From an uncultured Campylobacter sp. (GTDB lineage Bacteria > Campylobacterota > Campylobacteria > Campylobacterales > Campylobacteraceae): 10,601 nt of DNA. This document shows, piece by piece, positions 1-6,473 of this stretch (within the stretch, counting starts at the first letter, position 1; each line of letters opens with the position of its first letter). The position numbers and the translations under genes were made by a program. The notes beneath the pieces are model-generated. The model saw only the letters and a program-made list of their open reading frames with translations, was not told the origin of the DNA and made no database searches. The stretch is taken from positions 1 through 10,601 of the forward strand of contig NZ_CALIBH010000079.1 in the NCBI RefSeq assembly GCF_938045775.1, given 5' to 3'.

Positions 1-71
1 TGAAAGATGAGGCTAAAGAAGAGGGATCATCTAAGGCTAAGGGTAAGAGGGGCAAAAAATCTAAGAAATAA
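1..71 (+). CDS. 3' end of an unidentified gene with a lysine-rich C-terminal tail
   Basis: One frame is open from the left edge to a TAA at 69-71 and encodes 22 residues ending GKRGKKSKK. The tail is dominated by Lys, Glu, Gly and Ser and would be a disordered, basic C-terminus, a kind common on nucleic-acid-binding or ribosome-associated proteins, though that is only a general association. The other two plus frames have stops at once (1-3 and 8-10). A hairpin terminator starts about 24 bases after the stop, which supports this being a true gene end. It lies outside the tRNA-fragment boundary at 617, so I infer it belongs to the chromosomal side of the island. Too little is present to name a family. 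Confidence 0.45.
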   Translation, partial: KDEAKEEGSSKAKGKRGKKSKK

Positions 72-94
72 CAATAAGAGAGAATATATAAAAT

Positions 95-127
95 AAGGGG
101 AGGAGTATAAGGTGGGCTTCTCCTTTT
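95..127 (+). terminator. Probable intrinsic terminator after the left-edge gene
   Basis: AAGGGGAGG (95-103) can pair with CTTCTCCTT (117-125) to form a nine-base-pair stem with two G-U pairs around a 13-base loop. A short T run (124-127) overlaps the stem end. Position, just after the stop at 69-71, fits a terminator; the T tract is short, so strength is uncertain. Confidence 0.45.
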
Positions 128-616
128 ATAAGATTTTATGAACTTTATAGTTTTATATAGTTGTATTCTTTTCTAATCATTGCTATTGTAAATTTACAAA
201 TTTTATAGCTCTTATTTTTTTTCTATCTCTTTTTTTATTATAAATTTTGCAGACTTTGAAATTTTCTTTTGTACTTTTTTCGGCTTTGATTTTATTTTAT
301 TTCGTGTTTGATTTATTTGGCTTTAAATTTATAGGTTACTTCGGGGGTAAAATTTAAACAAGTTCGCGCGAGCAAACGAATGTAGTACAAATTTTATTAT
401 TCTGCGCAGTTTGCTGCATGCACTGCATAAATTTCACTTTGCAGTCTCTGCCTGTATTCCATGAGTTTTACGCGTTTGTCTTTAACGCTTAATTAAGACT
501 ATTTTTTAGAACGATTACACTCAGAATAAACATAAAAATAACCAGAATTTAAGGCAAGCATCATCATAACAACAAAGAGAAACAAAAAGAGTGATTAAAA
601 GATAAAATAGATTAAG
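128..616. other. Intergenic AT-rich stretch with no recognisable gene
   Basis: No convincing coding frame on either strand. The first half is very T-rich on the plus strand; the second half holds short palindromes such as CTGCGCAG (402-409) and TGCATGCA (415-422) that do not build into a clear RNA gene. It lies between the left gene's terminator and the tRNA fragment at 617-640, so it is most likely the original chromosomal sequence downstream of a tRNA gene. Confidence 0.5.
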
Positions 617-640
617 TGGTGGTTAGAGGCAGAATCGAAC
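617..640 (-). other. Truncated tRNA 3' end, probable attachment site of an integrated island
   Basis: Read on the minus strand from 640 to 617, this is GTTCGATTC (conserved T-loop consensus), then TGCC (rest of the T-stem 3' strand), TCTAACC (seven-base acceptor strand), A (discriminator) and CCA. The spacing from T-loop to CCA is exactly that of a tRNA. Going further into what should be the tRNA body (641 upward), the T-stem partner GGCA is missing and no tRNA follows, so only about the last 24 nucleotides are present. Site-specific integrases commonly use tRNA 3' ends and leave such a copy at one end of the inserted element. The amino-acid identity cannot be read. The broken polyvalent gene begins ten bases away. 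Confidence 0.6.
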
Positions 641-649
641 TATGCTTAA

Positions 650-1706
650 AACGCGGGCGATTTAGAGGGCGCGATAAAAAATATCGAAGCGATACCGACG
701 GAGGGTTTAGATAGCGCAACCAAAGAGGGGCTAAGTAAATTCACGAAAGAGGTAATCCCCGAGATTAGGCAAATTATAAAAACCCAAGAGGATGACGCCG
801 TAAGGGCTAAATTTAGCCCCGAGGAATTAAAAAAGGCGTTGATAGATCCAAGCTTAACCACGCAAGAAAAGGTAAATTTAGTAGAGTTGGCTAAAGGGCG
901 CATAAAACAGGATATGGATACGAAAGCGATTATTGACGCTAGCCCTCAAAGCGGCAGAGATATGGCGCTTATCGGGAGGGAAAATTTAAACGGCGATATA
1001 ATTAAATATATTTTAGAGAGTAATAAAAAAGCAGCTGTTGAAAAACTGAACCCGCAAACCGCAAAAGATTTGGGCTTTAAGTATCCCGACGATGTCCGCA
1101 GAACCTTAAGAGCCGATGACGTAAGGCATATTTTGAAAGATCACGGCAAAGATAGCGCGCCTGTTAAGGCGGGAACCCAAAAAGAGGTAACGCTTGATGA
1201 TATCGCCCGCTTCTCGGAATACGCCGACGAAGCACAAATGCGCGCGATAGGCACAGACAAAAGCGGCGAACGGGTATTAGTGAGCGGGAAGCAAATAAAC
1301 GGGTATTACGTCATCGTAGAACAGGTTAAGCTTAAAAATAATGAGTTGGGATTAAAAACAATGTTTTTCGAAAAAGGGAGCCTGAAAAATTACAAAGGCT
1401 TCGCGTCGAGGACGGATAAATCCGCTCTTACCCACTCGGGTTATGAGCCCGAAGTAAAATTAGACCTCGGCTCCGCGAAGCCTAGCGCTTCTGAAGCTGT
1501 TAAGCCTATTATACCACAAAATCTCAAAAATGCATCAATCGATGAGTGGCAAAGCGAAATTTCTAAAGCTAAAGACGACTGGAACGGGCTAAAACGGCTA
1601 ATGGATCAGATTAAGCAAAACGAAACGCTGGGGCAAAACGGAAAGAGCCAAGCTATATGTAGATATAAGCGATAGAATGAAAAAGCTAAGGCGAGCGGGG
1701 GGATAG
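650..1706 (+). pseudogene. 5'-truncated, probably frameshifted polyvalent-protein fragment with a PBECR/BECR nuclease-like domain
   Basis: The reading frame is open from 650 (a stop lies at 647-649) to TAG at 1673-1675, but its first start-like codon is a TTG at 839, and the sequence before it already reads like protein. I take it as a gene whose 5' end was lost. A segment around a DDVRHILKDHG motif (about 1115-1145), followed by a strand-rich stretch to about 1465, resembles the PBECR/BECR nuclease-like modules found in large polyvalent proteins of phages and conjugative elements; the exact subfamily is uncertain. An IIPQN linker follows at 1508-1522. Near 1640 the +1 frame becomes the plausible one, giving LYVDISDRMKKLRRAGG and stopping at 1704-1706, inside a terminator hairpin. 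That suggests a frameshift in the original gene. Annotators may instead call 839-1675 as an intact 278-residue protein. Confidence 0.6.
1507..1521 (+). repeat. Direct repeat TATTATACCACAAAR, copy 1
   Basis: First of four copies of a 15-base repeat; encodes the core of KPIIPQN just after the nuclease-like domain of the truncated fragment. The in-frame residues IIPQN are the same as in the other gene. Confidence 0.8.
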
Positions 1707-1717
1707 CCCCGCTTTCT
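1694..1717 (+). terminator. Strong G+C-rich intrinsic terminator
   Basis: AGCGGGG (1694-1700) and CCCCGCT (1707-1713) form a perfect seven-base-pair stem with a six-base loop, followed by a short T-rich run. The loop contains the TAG at 1704-1706, which is the stop of the +1 frame of the preceding fragment, a typical gene-end arrangement. Confidence 0.6.
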
Positions 1718-1821
1718 AGCCGCACGAAATCCTCAAAACCTATTAAAATCCTTCAAATTTAGTCTAAAAATACCAAAGAGTGCGTTTTATGGGTAGATTA
1801 CGCACCCGCACTTGCGCGAAA

Positions 1822-1858
1822 ATTGCCATAACTTTCAAAAGGAGAACGTTATGGCAAT
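1822..1858 (+). promoter_or_regulatory. Hairpin enclosing the ribosome site and start codon of a small gene
   Basis: ATTGCCATAAC (1822-1832) is the exact reverse complement of GTTATGGCAAT (1848-1858), with a 15-base loop that contains AAAAGGAG (1837-1844). In RNA this would place the Shine-Dalgarno sequence in the loop and bury the AUG (1851-1853) in the stem, so translation would depend on opening the hairpin. Such masking is a known control mode for small toxic peptides, among others; its use here is inferred. Confidence 0.5.
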
Positions 1859-2003
1859 CACATCTACGGGCTTTCAAGCTCCAGCAACAAAAAGAGATAA
1901 GTTTAAATTTTACGCCAGTATCATCATTAGATATATAGCTAATCTTATTTTGCACCTGATTTTAATCCTACTAAAGGACTATTTATTGAAAATTTATCAA
2001 TAA
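1851..2003 (+). CDS. Small hydrophobic peptide, 50 residues, unknown function
   Basis: I chose the ATG at 1851 because AAGGAG lies seven bases before it; the longer frame from 1812 has no ribosome site. The product starts with a polar basic segment (residues 1-20, several Lys/Arg) followed by a strongly hydrophobic stretch (about 23-42, rich in Ile and Leu) and a short tail ending KIYQ, so it is probably a single-span membrane peptide. Its start is enclosed in a perfect hairpin. Size, hydrophobicity and structured leader resemble membrane-active toxins of type I toxin-antitoxin systems (such as the AapA group of Helicobacter and Campylobacter), but I do not recognise the sequence and saw no clear antisense RNA gene. 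It could also be the surviving 5' end of a longer gene. It lies between two polyvalent-gene remnants. Confidence 0.45.
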   Translation: MAITSTGFQAPATKRDKFKFYASIIIRYIANLILHLILILLKDYLLKIYQ

Positions 2004-2416
2004 AATTTTGCTTAAGAGTCAGTGGTATCATGTCCATGTCGATTATCGTAAGCTATTTGCAAAATTTATGGCTTATGCAGAATTAGATTATTGAAGATAG
2101 CGGTAGCATATTTCACAAAATAGTGTCTGCAGCACATTATGATAAAATTTCAGGTAAGCTTTCGATATCAAAAGGTGTCATACACTCAGCTTATAAATTG
2201 GCATTGCCTGATAGGCTTTGCCGATTTGTAGCGCTTAACACCTATCTATAGCTTTCGTTATCACTTCGCTTATAAAAAATACTCTACTGCGTTAGACTGG
2301 AGGTGCTACCAAATTATAACATAGCACAAGAACGCGGCGTTATTAAATTTAAAATGGAATTCCATGGGAGTTGGAATTATTGTGTCTAATCTTAAGCCGC
2401 AGGAATTTTGAATTGT
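2004..2416. other. Gene-poor stretch, possibly decayed sequence, before the long polyvalent frame
   Basis: No intact gene seen. Two adjacent plus frames are free of stops for useful lengths: 1990-2091 (ending FMAYAELDY) and, one base shifted, 2087-2248 (ending RFVALNTYL). Together they could be a frameshifted remnant, but neither has a start or a recognisable motif. A promoter-like pair TTAGAC (2292-2297) and TATAAC (2315-2320), 17 bases apart, lies about 97 bases before the start at 2417. A palindrome TGGAATTCCA (2355-2364) and a seven-base inverted repeat AATTCCA/TGGAATT (2358-2364, 2372-2378) follow. All are weak signals. Confidence 0.35.
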
Positions 2417-5400
2417 ATGGCTGGCGAGCTAGGACTTCGTGCATTAGGCGCAGGAGCGGACGCACTAGGCTTTGATAATGCAGGCAAGAGCTTAAAAGAT
2501 ACCGCAGACGAGCTAGGGCAAACCTTTTCTCAAAGCGCGGAGGCAGTAGGACAAACGGGAGGTGCAGGCACTACCCGCATAATAGGACGAGGATTAAAAA
2601 ACTTCGTAACGGGTCAAGCTGCAGCCAATCAAAAGCTAGCTAGAGGCATTAACAACGTTTTAGCAGATACCGCAGATTTTTACGGAGCGGACAGGGCTAG
2701 GGATTTCTTTCGCGAGAACTCAAATTTAGCAAGCTCAGCGATAAATAAAATTGAAAACTTCGGCGATAACGATATGAAAGGTTGGCAAGCAGCAGGCGAG
2801 ATAGCAGACGCTACTGCACTAGCTCCTGCGATGCTAGGCCATAGCGCAAAGGCCGCCCGCTTAGCAAAAGCATTAGGCGCTAGCCAAAAGGTAGCTACTC
2901 GCATCGGCAATGCCGCAGGATCTGCAGCAAACGGCGCGATAATGGGAGGGTTTACCGGAGGGGCTAGAGCTTACGGACAGGAAAAGCCCGATCTAAAGCA
3001 AGCGGGGCTTGAAAGCACTATTTGGGGTGGGGCGAATGCTATTTTAGGTGGGCTTAGCCGCGCTCCGATTTTAGCTAAAGGGGTGCTAGGCAAAGCAAGC
3101 GAACAAACGCAAAAAGCAGCGCAAGGCTTGGACTACCAAAATCTAAGAGAGGGCGTCCCGACGCCCGCTGGGACGACCGCTCCGCAAACGCGGGCGGATG
3201 GCGAATTATTAAGCCCTCCATTAAGCAGCGACCAATCGGCGCGCCTCAACCGATACTCCGATACTTCTCGGACAATGGCTGCCGCAGATAATGCGGGGGC
3301 GGTCACTGATAAAACTATTATACCACAAAATTTTGAAGCGGCGGCGGCTGAGGCGTCCAACTCTCAACATAAGCAACAAGTGCTCGGGGCGCAAATGAAT
3401 ACCGGCAAGGAGCATTTTTCGCCGACCGATAACACTATTATACCACAAAGCTCTGTCGCAGAGGGAATTTTAAATAATCCTAATCTTTTCGGACTTGACG
3501 AAAACGTGATAAAGGCCATTCGCCAAGAGCTTGAGGAAGCAGCCGGGATTGCTCCAAAAAAGATGAGCGAAGCAGCAAAAGGGGCAGATAAGGCAGAAGC
3601 AGCAGCGCAAGCGCCTAATCCGTTTTTAGATGAGATTTTAAGAGCTACAAACCCTGCTAATAATAACGCGTATTTGGATCAGATCTTAGCAATTACCAAT
3701 CCTAAAGCCATACAAAAAGAGAAGCGCGGCATCTACAACGTTACTTATAATAGCAAAGCAGCAACGCCTATAAAACAAGATTTAAATAGCGTAGAGGATG
3801 CGTTAAGATATGCTAAAGGGGATAAAAATAAAGGTGCCGACCATATACGAATAAGGCATTTAAAAGACAAAAATGCCGAGGGCTATGTTAGTCAAAGCGA
3901 GCTTTTAAATATGGGCGAGAATATGCGTAAGTATTTAGATAAATACAAAGAGCCTTTTATCGACAAAAATGGGTTAAAAATATACGAATGGCAGGATAAA
4001 GACGGAGTGAGGTTTAGAGCCGTCATCGCTCCCAAAAAAGGAAGTCCGACAACCCAGACTATTACCTCAACCTTAAATGGAAGCGATGAAGCCGCCAAAA
4101 AGGGATTAAACCCAAATAGCAGCCTTTACAGCAATGATGATATTATAACCTTTTACTCTGATAGAAATCTTAAAAAACCTATGGAATTTAAAACTCCCGC
4201 ACTTCGCGAAGCGGATGAAGCGATTAGGGGTGGAGACACACTCTCTAGCCTAGGCACCGCGATGAGAAATCAAGGGCTAGACATCGCTACAGATATTATA
4301 CCACAAAACGGCGAGAATATGATTAAAGGTTTTAGCTCTAGCGCAATCCCTGCTAATATCGCAAGCGCTGGAGCCGGAGCAGCCACAGGTGCGGCGCTAG
4401 ATGATAAAAATAGAGCAAGAGGCGCTTTTATCGGAGCGTTGGGCGGGCTTGGGCTAGTAAATGCACCCTCTTTGGTTTCAAAGCTAAAAGGAGGCGCTAA
4501 GGTAGGCGAGATAGCGCAGGATATAGAAGCTGCGGCAAAAGATAAGCCTAGCATCTTAAGCAATATGCGCTCCTATCTTAAAGCCGTAGGAGCAAACTCC
4601 GCTTCAGAGTTAAAGGATTTAAGCGGCAAGGATATAGGACTAAGCTACGCAAGGCAAATGGCAAGCGAGCATATCAATAAAGAGTTTAAAAATATCGCTT
4701 ACGAGATTTTATCCGGCTCTCAAAGCTTAGCACAGAATTTAAAAAATGGCGCTATTAATGCAGCTCGCTTTGCAAGGCGCGCATTAAGCGAAACCAAAGG
4801 CGCGGATTATCTTTTGCGAAACGATGAGCTATTTAGCGCCAAAAGCGCATATAGCGCTAAAATGGAAAATCTACAATCCGCGCTTAGTGGATTAGACGAC
4901 GCAGATCGCGTAGCTATGCATGAATATATGGTGGGTGAAGGAAATGCCATTAAGCCTGAGCTAAAGCCACTAGCAGACGCGCTAAGACGTCAGATCGATG
5001 ATATGAGTGCTAAGCTCGTAGATCTAGGCGTTTTAGATAAGGCTAGCAGAGACGCGCTAGCGGGGCAATATCTTGCTCGCTCTTATGAAAAGCATCTAAA
5101 AGATCGCATCAACTCAGTGTTTTCAAGCGGTAAAAAGGTAGATGAAATTCACAGCAGAGGCTTTGCGTTTAAAGAGTTTAAAGATAGGGAAGCGATGGAT
5201 AAGTTTCTATCTAAAAACCCGCAGATTGCAAAGTCTATGGATCAGGCTTACAATAAAGGCGGCGTGCGCGTAGTAGAAAAGCCTAATGGTAAAATTGAGC
5301 TTTGGAGGGATTATACCAAAGATGAGCGTTCGGCTATGGGGGAGATAAAAAAGATTAGCTTTTTATCTCATTTATCTCACATAGCAGCCAGCCAAATGGC

Positions 5401-5428
5401 ACGCACCCCGCTTCTATTTGGTCTTTAA
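2417..5428 (+). CDS. Large polyvalent-type protein, truncated, with a PBECR/BECR nuclease-like domain
   Basis: The frame encodes 1003 residues from the ATG at 2417; a TTG at 2408 is possible but poorly placed against the weak AGGA at 2401-2404, and the frame opens only at 2396. The first 230 residues are Ala/Gly-rich with Gly-zipper-like hydrophobic segments. IIPQN/S linkers occur at 301-305, 341-345 and 627-631. A tandem pair, LDEILRATNP (404-413) and LDQILAITNP (420-429), precedes a domain at about 436-594 with HIRIRH (476-481), ending near ITFYSDRN, resembling PBECR/BECR nuclease folds. Helical segments follow. The stretch ending WRDYTKDERSAMGEI (to about residue 977) is the kind of sequence that continues in intact polyvalent proteins; here it runs into the 3' end of csm5 on the other strand, so the last 26 residues are probably not native. 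Such proteins are multi-domain cargo or defence-countering proteins of phages and conjugative elements. Whether this remnant is expressed is unknown. Confidence 0.65.
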   Translation: MAGELGLRALGAGADALGFDNAGKSLKDTADELGQTFSQSAEAVGQTGGAGTTRIIGRGLKNFVTGQAAANQKLARGINNVLADTADFYGADRARDFFRENSNLASSAINKIENFGDNDMKGWQAAGEIADATALAPAMLGHSAKAARLAKALGASQKVATRIGNAAGSAANGAIMGGFTGGARAYGQEKPDLKQAGLESTIWGGANAILGGLSRAPILAKGVLGKASEQTQKAAQGLDYQNLREGVPTPAGTTAPQTRADGELLSPPLSSDQSARLNRYSDTSRTMAAADNAGAVTDKTIIPQNFEAAAAEASNSQHKQQVLGAQMNTGKEHFSPTDNTIIPQSSVAEGILNNPNLFGLDENVIKAIRQELEEAAGIAPKKMSEAAKGADKAEAAAQAPNPFLDEILRATNPANNNAYLDQILAITNPKAIQKEKRGIYNVTYNSKAATPIKQDLNSVEDALRYAKGDKNKGADHIRIRHLKDKNAEGYVSQSELLNMGENMRKYLDKYKEPFIDKNGLKIYEWQDKDGVRFRAVIAPKKGSPTTQTITSTLNGSDEAAKKGLNPNSSLYSNDDIITFYSDRNLKKPMEFKTPALREADEAIRGGDTLSSLGTAMRNQGLDIATDIIPQNGENMIKGFSSSAIPANIASAGAGAATGAALDDKNRARGAFIGALGGLGLVNAPSLVSKLKGGAKVGEIAQDIEAAAKDKPSILSNMRSYLKAVGANSASELKDLSGKDIGLSYARQMASEHINKEFKNIAYEILSGSQSLAQNLKNGAINAARFARRALSETKGADYLLRNDELFSAKSAYSAKMENLQSALSGLDDADRVAMHEYMVGEGNAIKPELKPLADALRRQIDDMSAKLVDLGVLDKASRDALAGQYLARSYEKHLKDRINSVFSSGKKVDEIHSRGFAFKEFKDREAMDKFLSKNPQIAKSMDQAYNKGGVRVVEKPNGKIELWRDYTKDERSAMGEIKKISFLSHLSHIAASQMARTPLLFGL
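3316..3330 (+). repeat. Direct repeat TATTATACCACAAAR, copy 2
   Basis: Encodes the centre of DKTIIPQN in the interdomain region of the long polyvalent frame. The six bases before it (GATAAA plus AC) also resemble copy 3. Confidence 0.8.
3436..3450 (+). repeat. Direct repeat TATTATACCACAAAR, copy 3
   Basis: Exactly 120 bases (40 codons) after copy 2; encodes DNTIIPQS. The similarity to copy 2 extends a few codons upstream, but the 90 or so bases between copies do not look duplicated. Confidence 0.8.
4294..4308 (+). repeat. Direct repeat TATTATACCACAAAR, copy 4
   Basis: Encodes the centre of TDIIPQNG, at the border between the nuclease-like domain and the downstream Gly/Ala-rich helical region. 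Confidence 0.8.
5342..5369. repeat. Perfect inverted repeat around the csm5 stop, possible weak bidirectional terminator
   Basis: GAGATAAAAA (5342-5351) and TTTTTATCTC (5360-5369) are exact reverse complements around an eight-base loop that holds the csm5 stop codon (5355-5357, minus strand). The stem is AT-rich with T runs in both arms, so it could end transcription weakly from both sides. It also marks the place where the polyvalent reading stops being family-like and csm5 begins. Confidence 0.5.
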
Positions 5429-6473
5429 CCTTTGCAAGCCATGTCGTAGTTTCGGCTTCTTTTATGATAGGATTTTTACCGACGCCTTGTTTTATGCTAA
5501 TTTCTCTTTCGCCCTCTATCGTTACGGCGCGTGCGCCGCTATGTCTACCTATGCGAAGTAAGAATTGATTTGGCGCCAAATTGCTTCTACCAAAATCCTT
5601 GTAGCTTTTATAAAATTTTTCACTCAAGCATTCGAGTACTCCGTCGTCATTAAATAAAGAGCGAAATATCGGCTCATAGTGATCGTTGCAAGCTTTGATT
5701 AGGCGATTAATATCTAGGGGTTCTTCCGTGGAATTTTGCTTAATGCTTAAAGGAATTTCGCATGTCACGTTTGAGACTATAGCTTCTAAGCGGGTACTTA
5801 GCGAATCATTGTATTTTATATCATCATTTTTAAGCTCTCGTTTGACGTTTACGGTGGAATAAATTTTACTTGCTAAACCACCGCTATCGCTAATGAGTAG
5901 ATTTTTAAATGGATTTTCGTCGCTCGGACTTAGTAAAAGATCGCGCACATCATGGTACTTTATTCCTTCTTTTACTAATAGCTCTTGGTATGCTGTAGAA
6001 ATCGCTCCTTTTAAACTGCTACCGGTTAGGATCGCCGAATCCCTTTTTTGATTTTTATTCGATACGCATTTATAAATTTCAAGCTGATTTATTACGTTAT
6101 TTTTGCCACTTTCTTTTTGAACTACCTTGCCAATTTTATCGTAATATTCTTGCGCGGTATTCGGGCTTACTTTTACGATTTTATAAGCTACTTGTCTTCC
6201 TTGTTTTTTATGCGCGAATATAAAATTTTGCATTTTAATAAGCCCATTTTCATCGGACGTTTCCATTAGATCGCGGAATTTTTCCTTATCCGTTTCGGAT
6301 AGAATTTCATATAGAGCCATTGTGTCAAATTCGTAAAGTGCATCTATCTCTTTTCCGCTCGGTTGTAAGATTTTTTCTATTACATATCCGGTCGGTTCAT
6401 AAATTTCGCCGCTTCCGATATGCACGGGGCTTAGAATTTTGATTTTTAATTTATAGTGTTTTACAAAGCTCAT
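5355..6473 (-). CDS. csm5: Type III-A CRISPR RAMP protein Csm5 (crRNA 3'-end / backbone cap subunit)
   Basis: Csm5 (Cas7-like) caps the head of the Csm ribonucleoprotein filament and is needed for crRNA 3' maturation. The 372-residue length is normal. Visible signatures: an N-terminal RAMP strand with LSPVHIGSG (about residues 14-22), the ILTGSSLKGA loop in the middle, HSGARAVTIEG and IKQGVGKNP towards the end, and the closing CVPFGWLLCE that is typical of the family's C-terminus, showing that the gene is complete. The ATG at 6473 has GGAG five bases upstream and lies inside csm4, overlapping it by 23 bases, so the two are probably translationally coupled. The stop sits in an inverted repeat, and the plus-strand polyvalent frame runs 74 bases into it antisense. 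No csm6 or cas6 follows, unlike many III-A loci. Confidence 0.92.
   Translation of the reverse strand: MSFVKHYKLKIKILSPVHIGSGEIYEPTGYVIEKILQPSGKEIDALYEFDTMALYEILSETDKEKFRDLMETSDENGLIKMQNFIFAHKKQGRQVAYKIVKVSPNTAQEYYDKIGKVVQKESGKNNVINQLEIYKCVSNKNQKRDSAILTGSSLKGAISTAYQELLVKEGIKYHDVRDLLLSPSDENPFKNLLISDSGGLASKIYSTVNVKRELKNDDIKYNDSLSTRLEAIVSNVTCEIPLSIKQNSTEEPLDINRLIKACNDHYEPIFRSLFNDDGVLECLSEKFYKSYKDFGRSNLAPNQFLLRIGRHSGARAVTIEGEREISIKQGVGKNPIIKEAETTTWLAKVKDQIEAGCVPFGWLLCEINEIKS

Noticed and set aside
402..446. Cluster of TGCA/CTGC palindromes that could be a recombination or dif-like site
   Set aside because: Palindromes are short, not arranged as two recombinase arms, and do not match any dif consensus I know.
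1764..1955. Minus-strand 63-residue frame opposite the small peptide gene
   Set aside because: No ribosome site; it is the reverse reading of the hairpin and peptide gene, whose plus-strand start has a clear AAGGAG.
2087..2251. Stop-free plus frame ending RFVALNTYL, possibly joined to the frame at 1990-2091
   Set aside because: No start codon, no ribosome site and no motif I can recognise; a frame of this length can occur by chance in AT-rich DNA, so it is only mentioned under the intergenic entry.
2292..2320. Promoter-like TTAGAC and TATAAC with 17-base spacing
   Set aside because: Single weak match; Campylobacter promoters depend little on a -35 box, and the gene downstream may be a remnant, so not listed as a feature.
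4270..4563. Minus-strand 97-residue frame
   Set aside because: Antisense shadow of an Ala/Gly-rich part of the polyvalent frame; composition explains its length.
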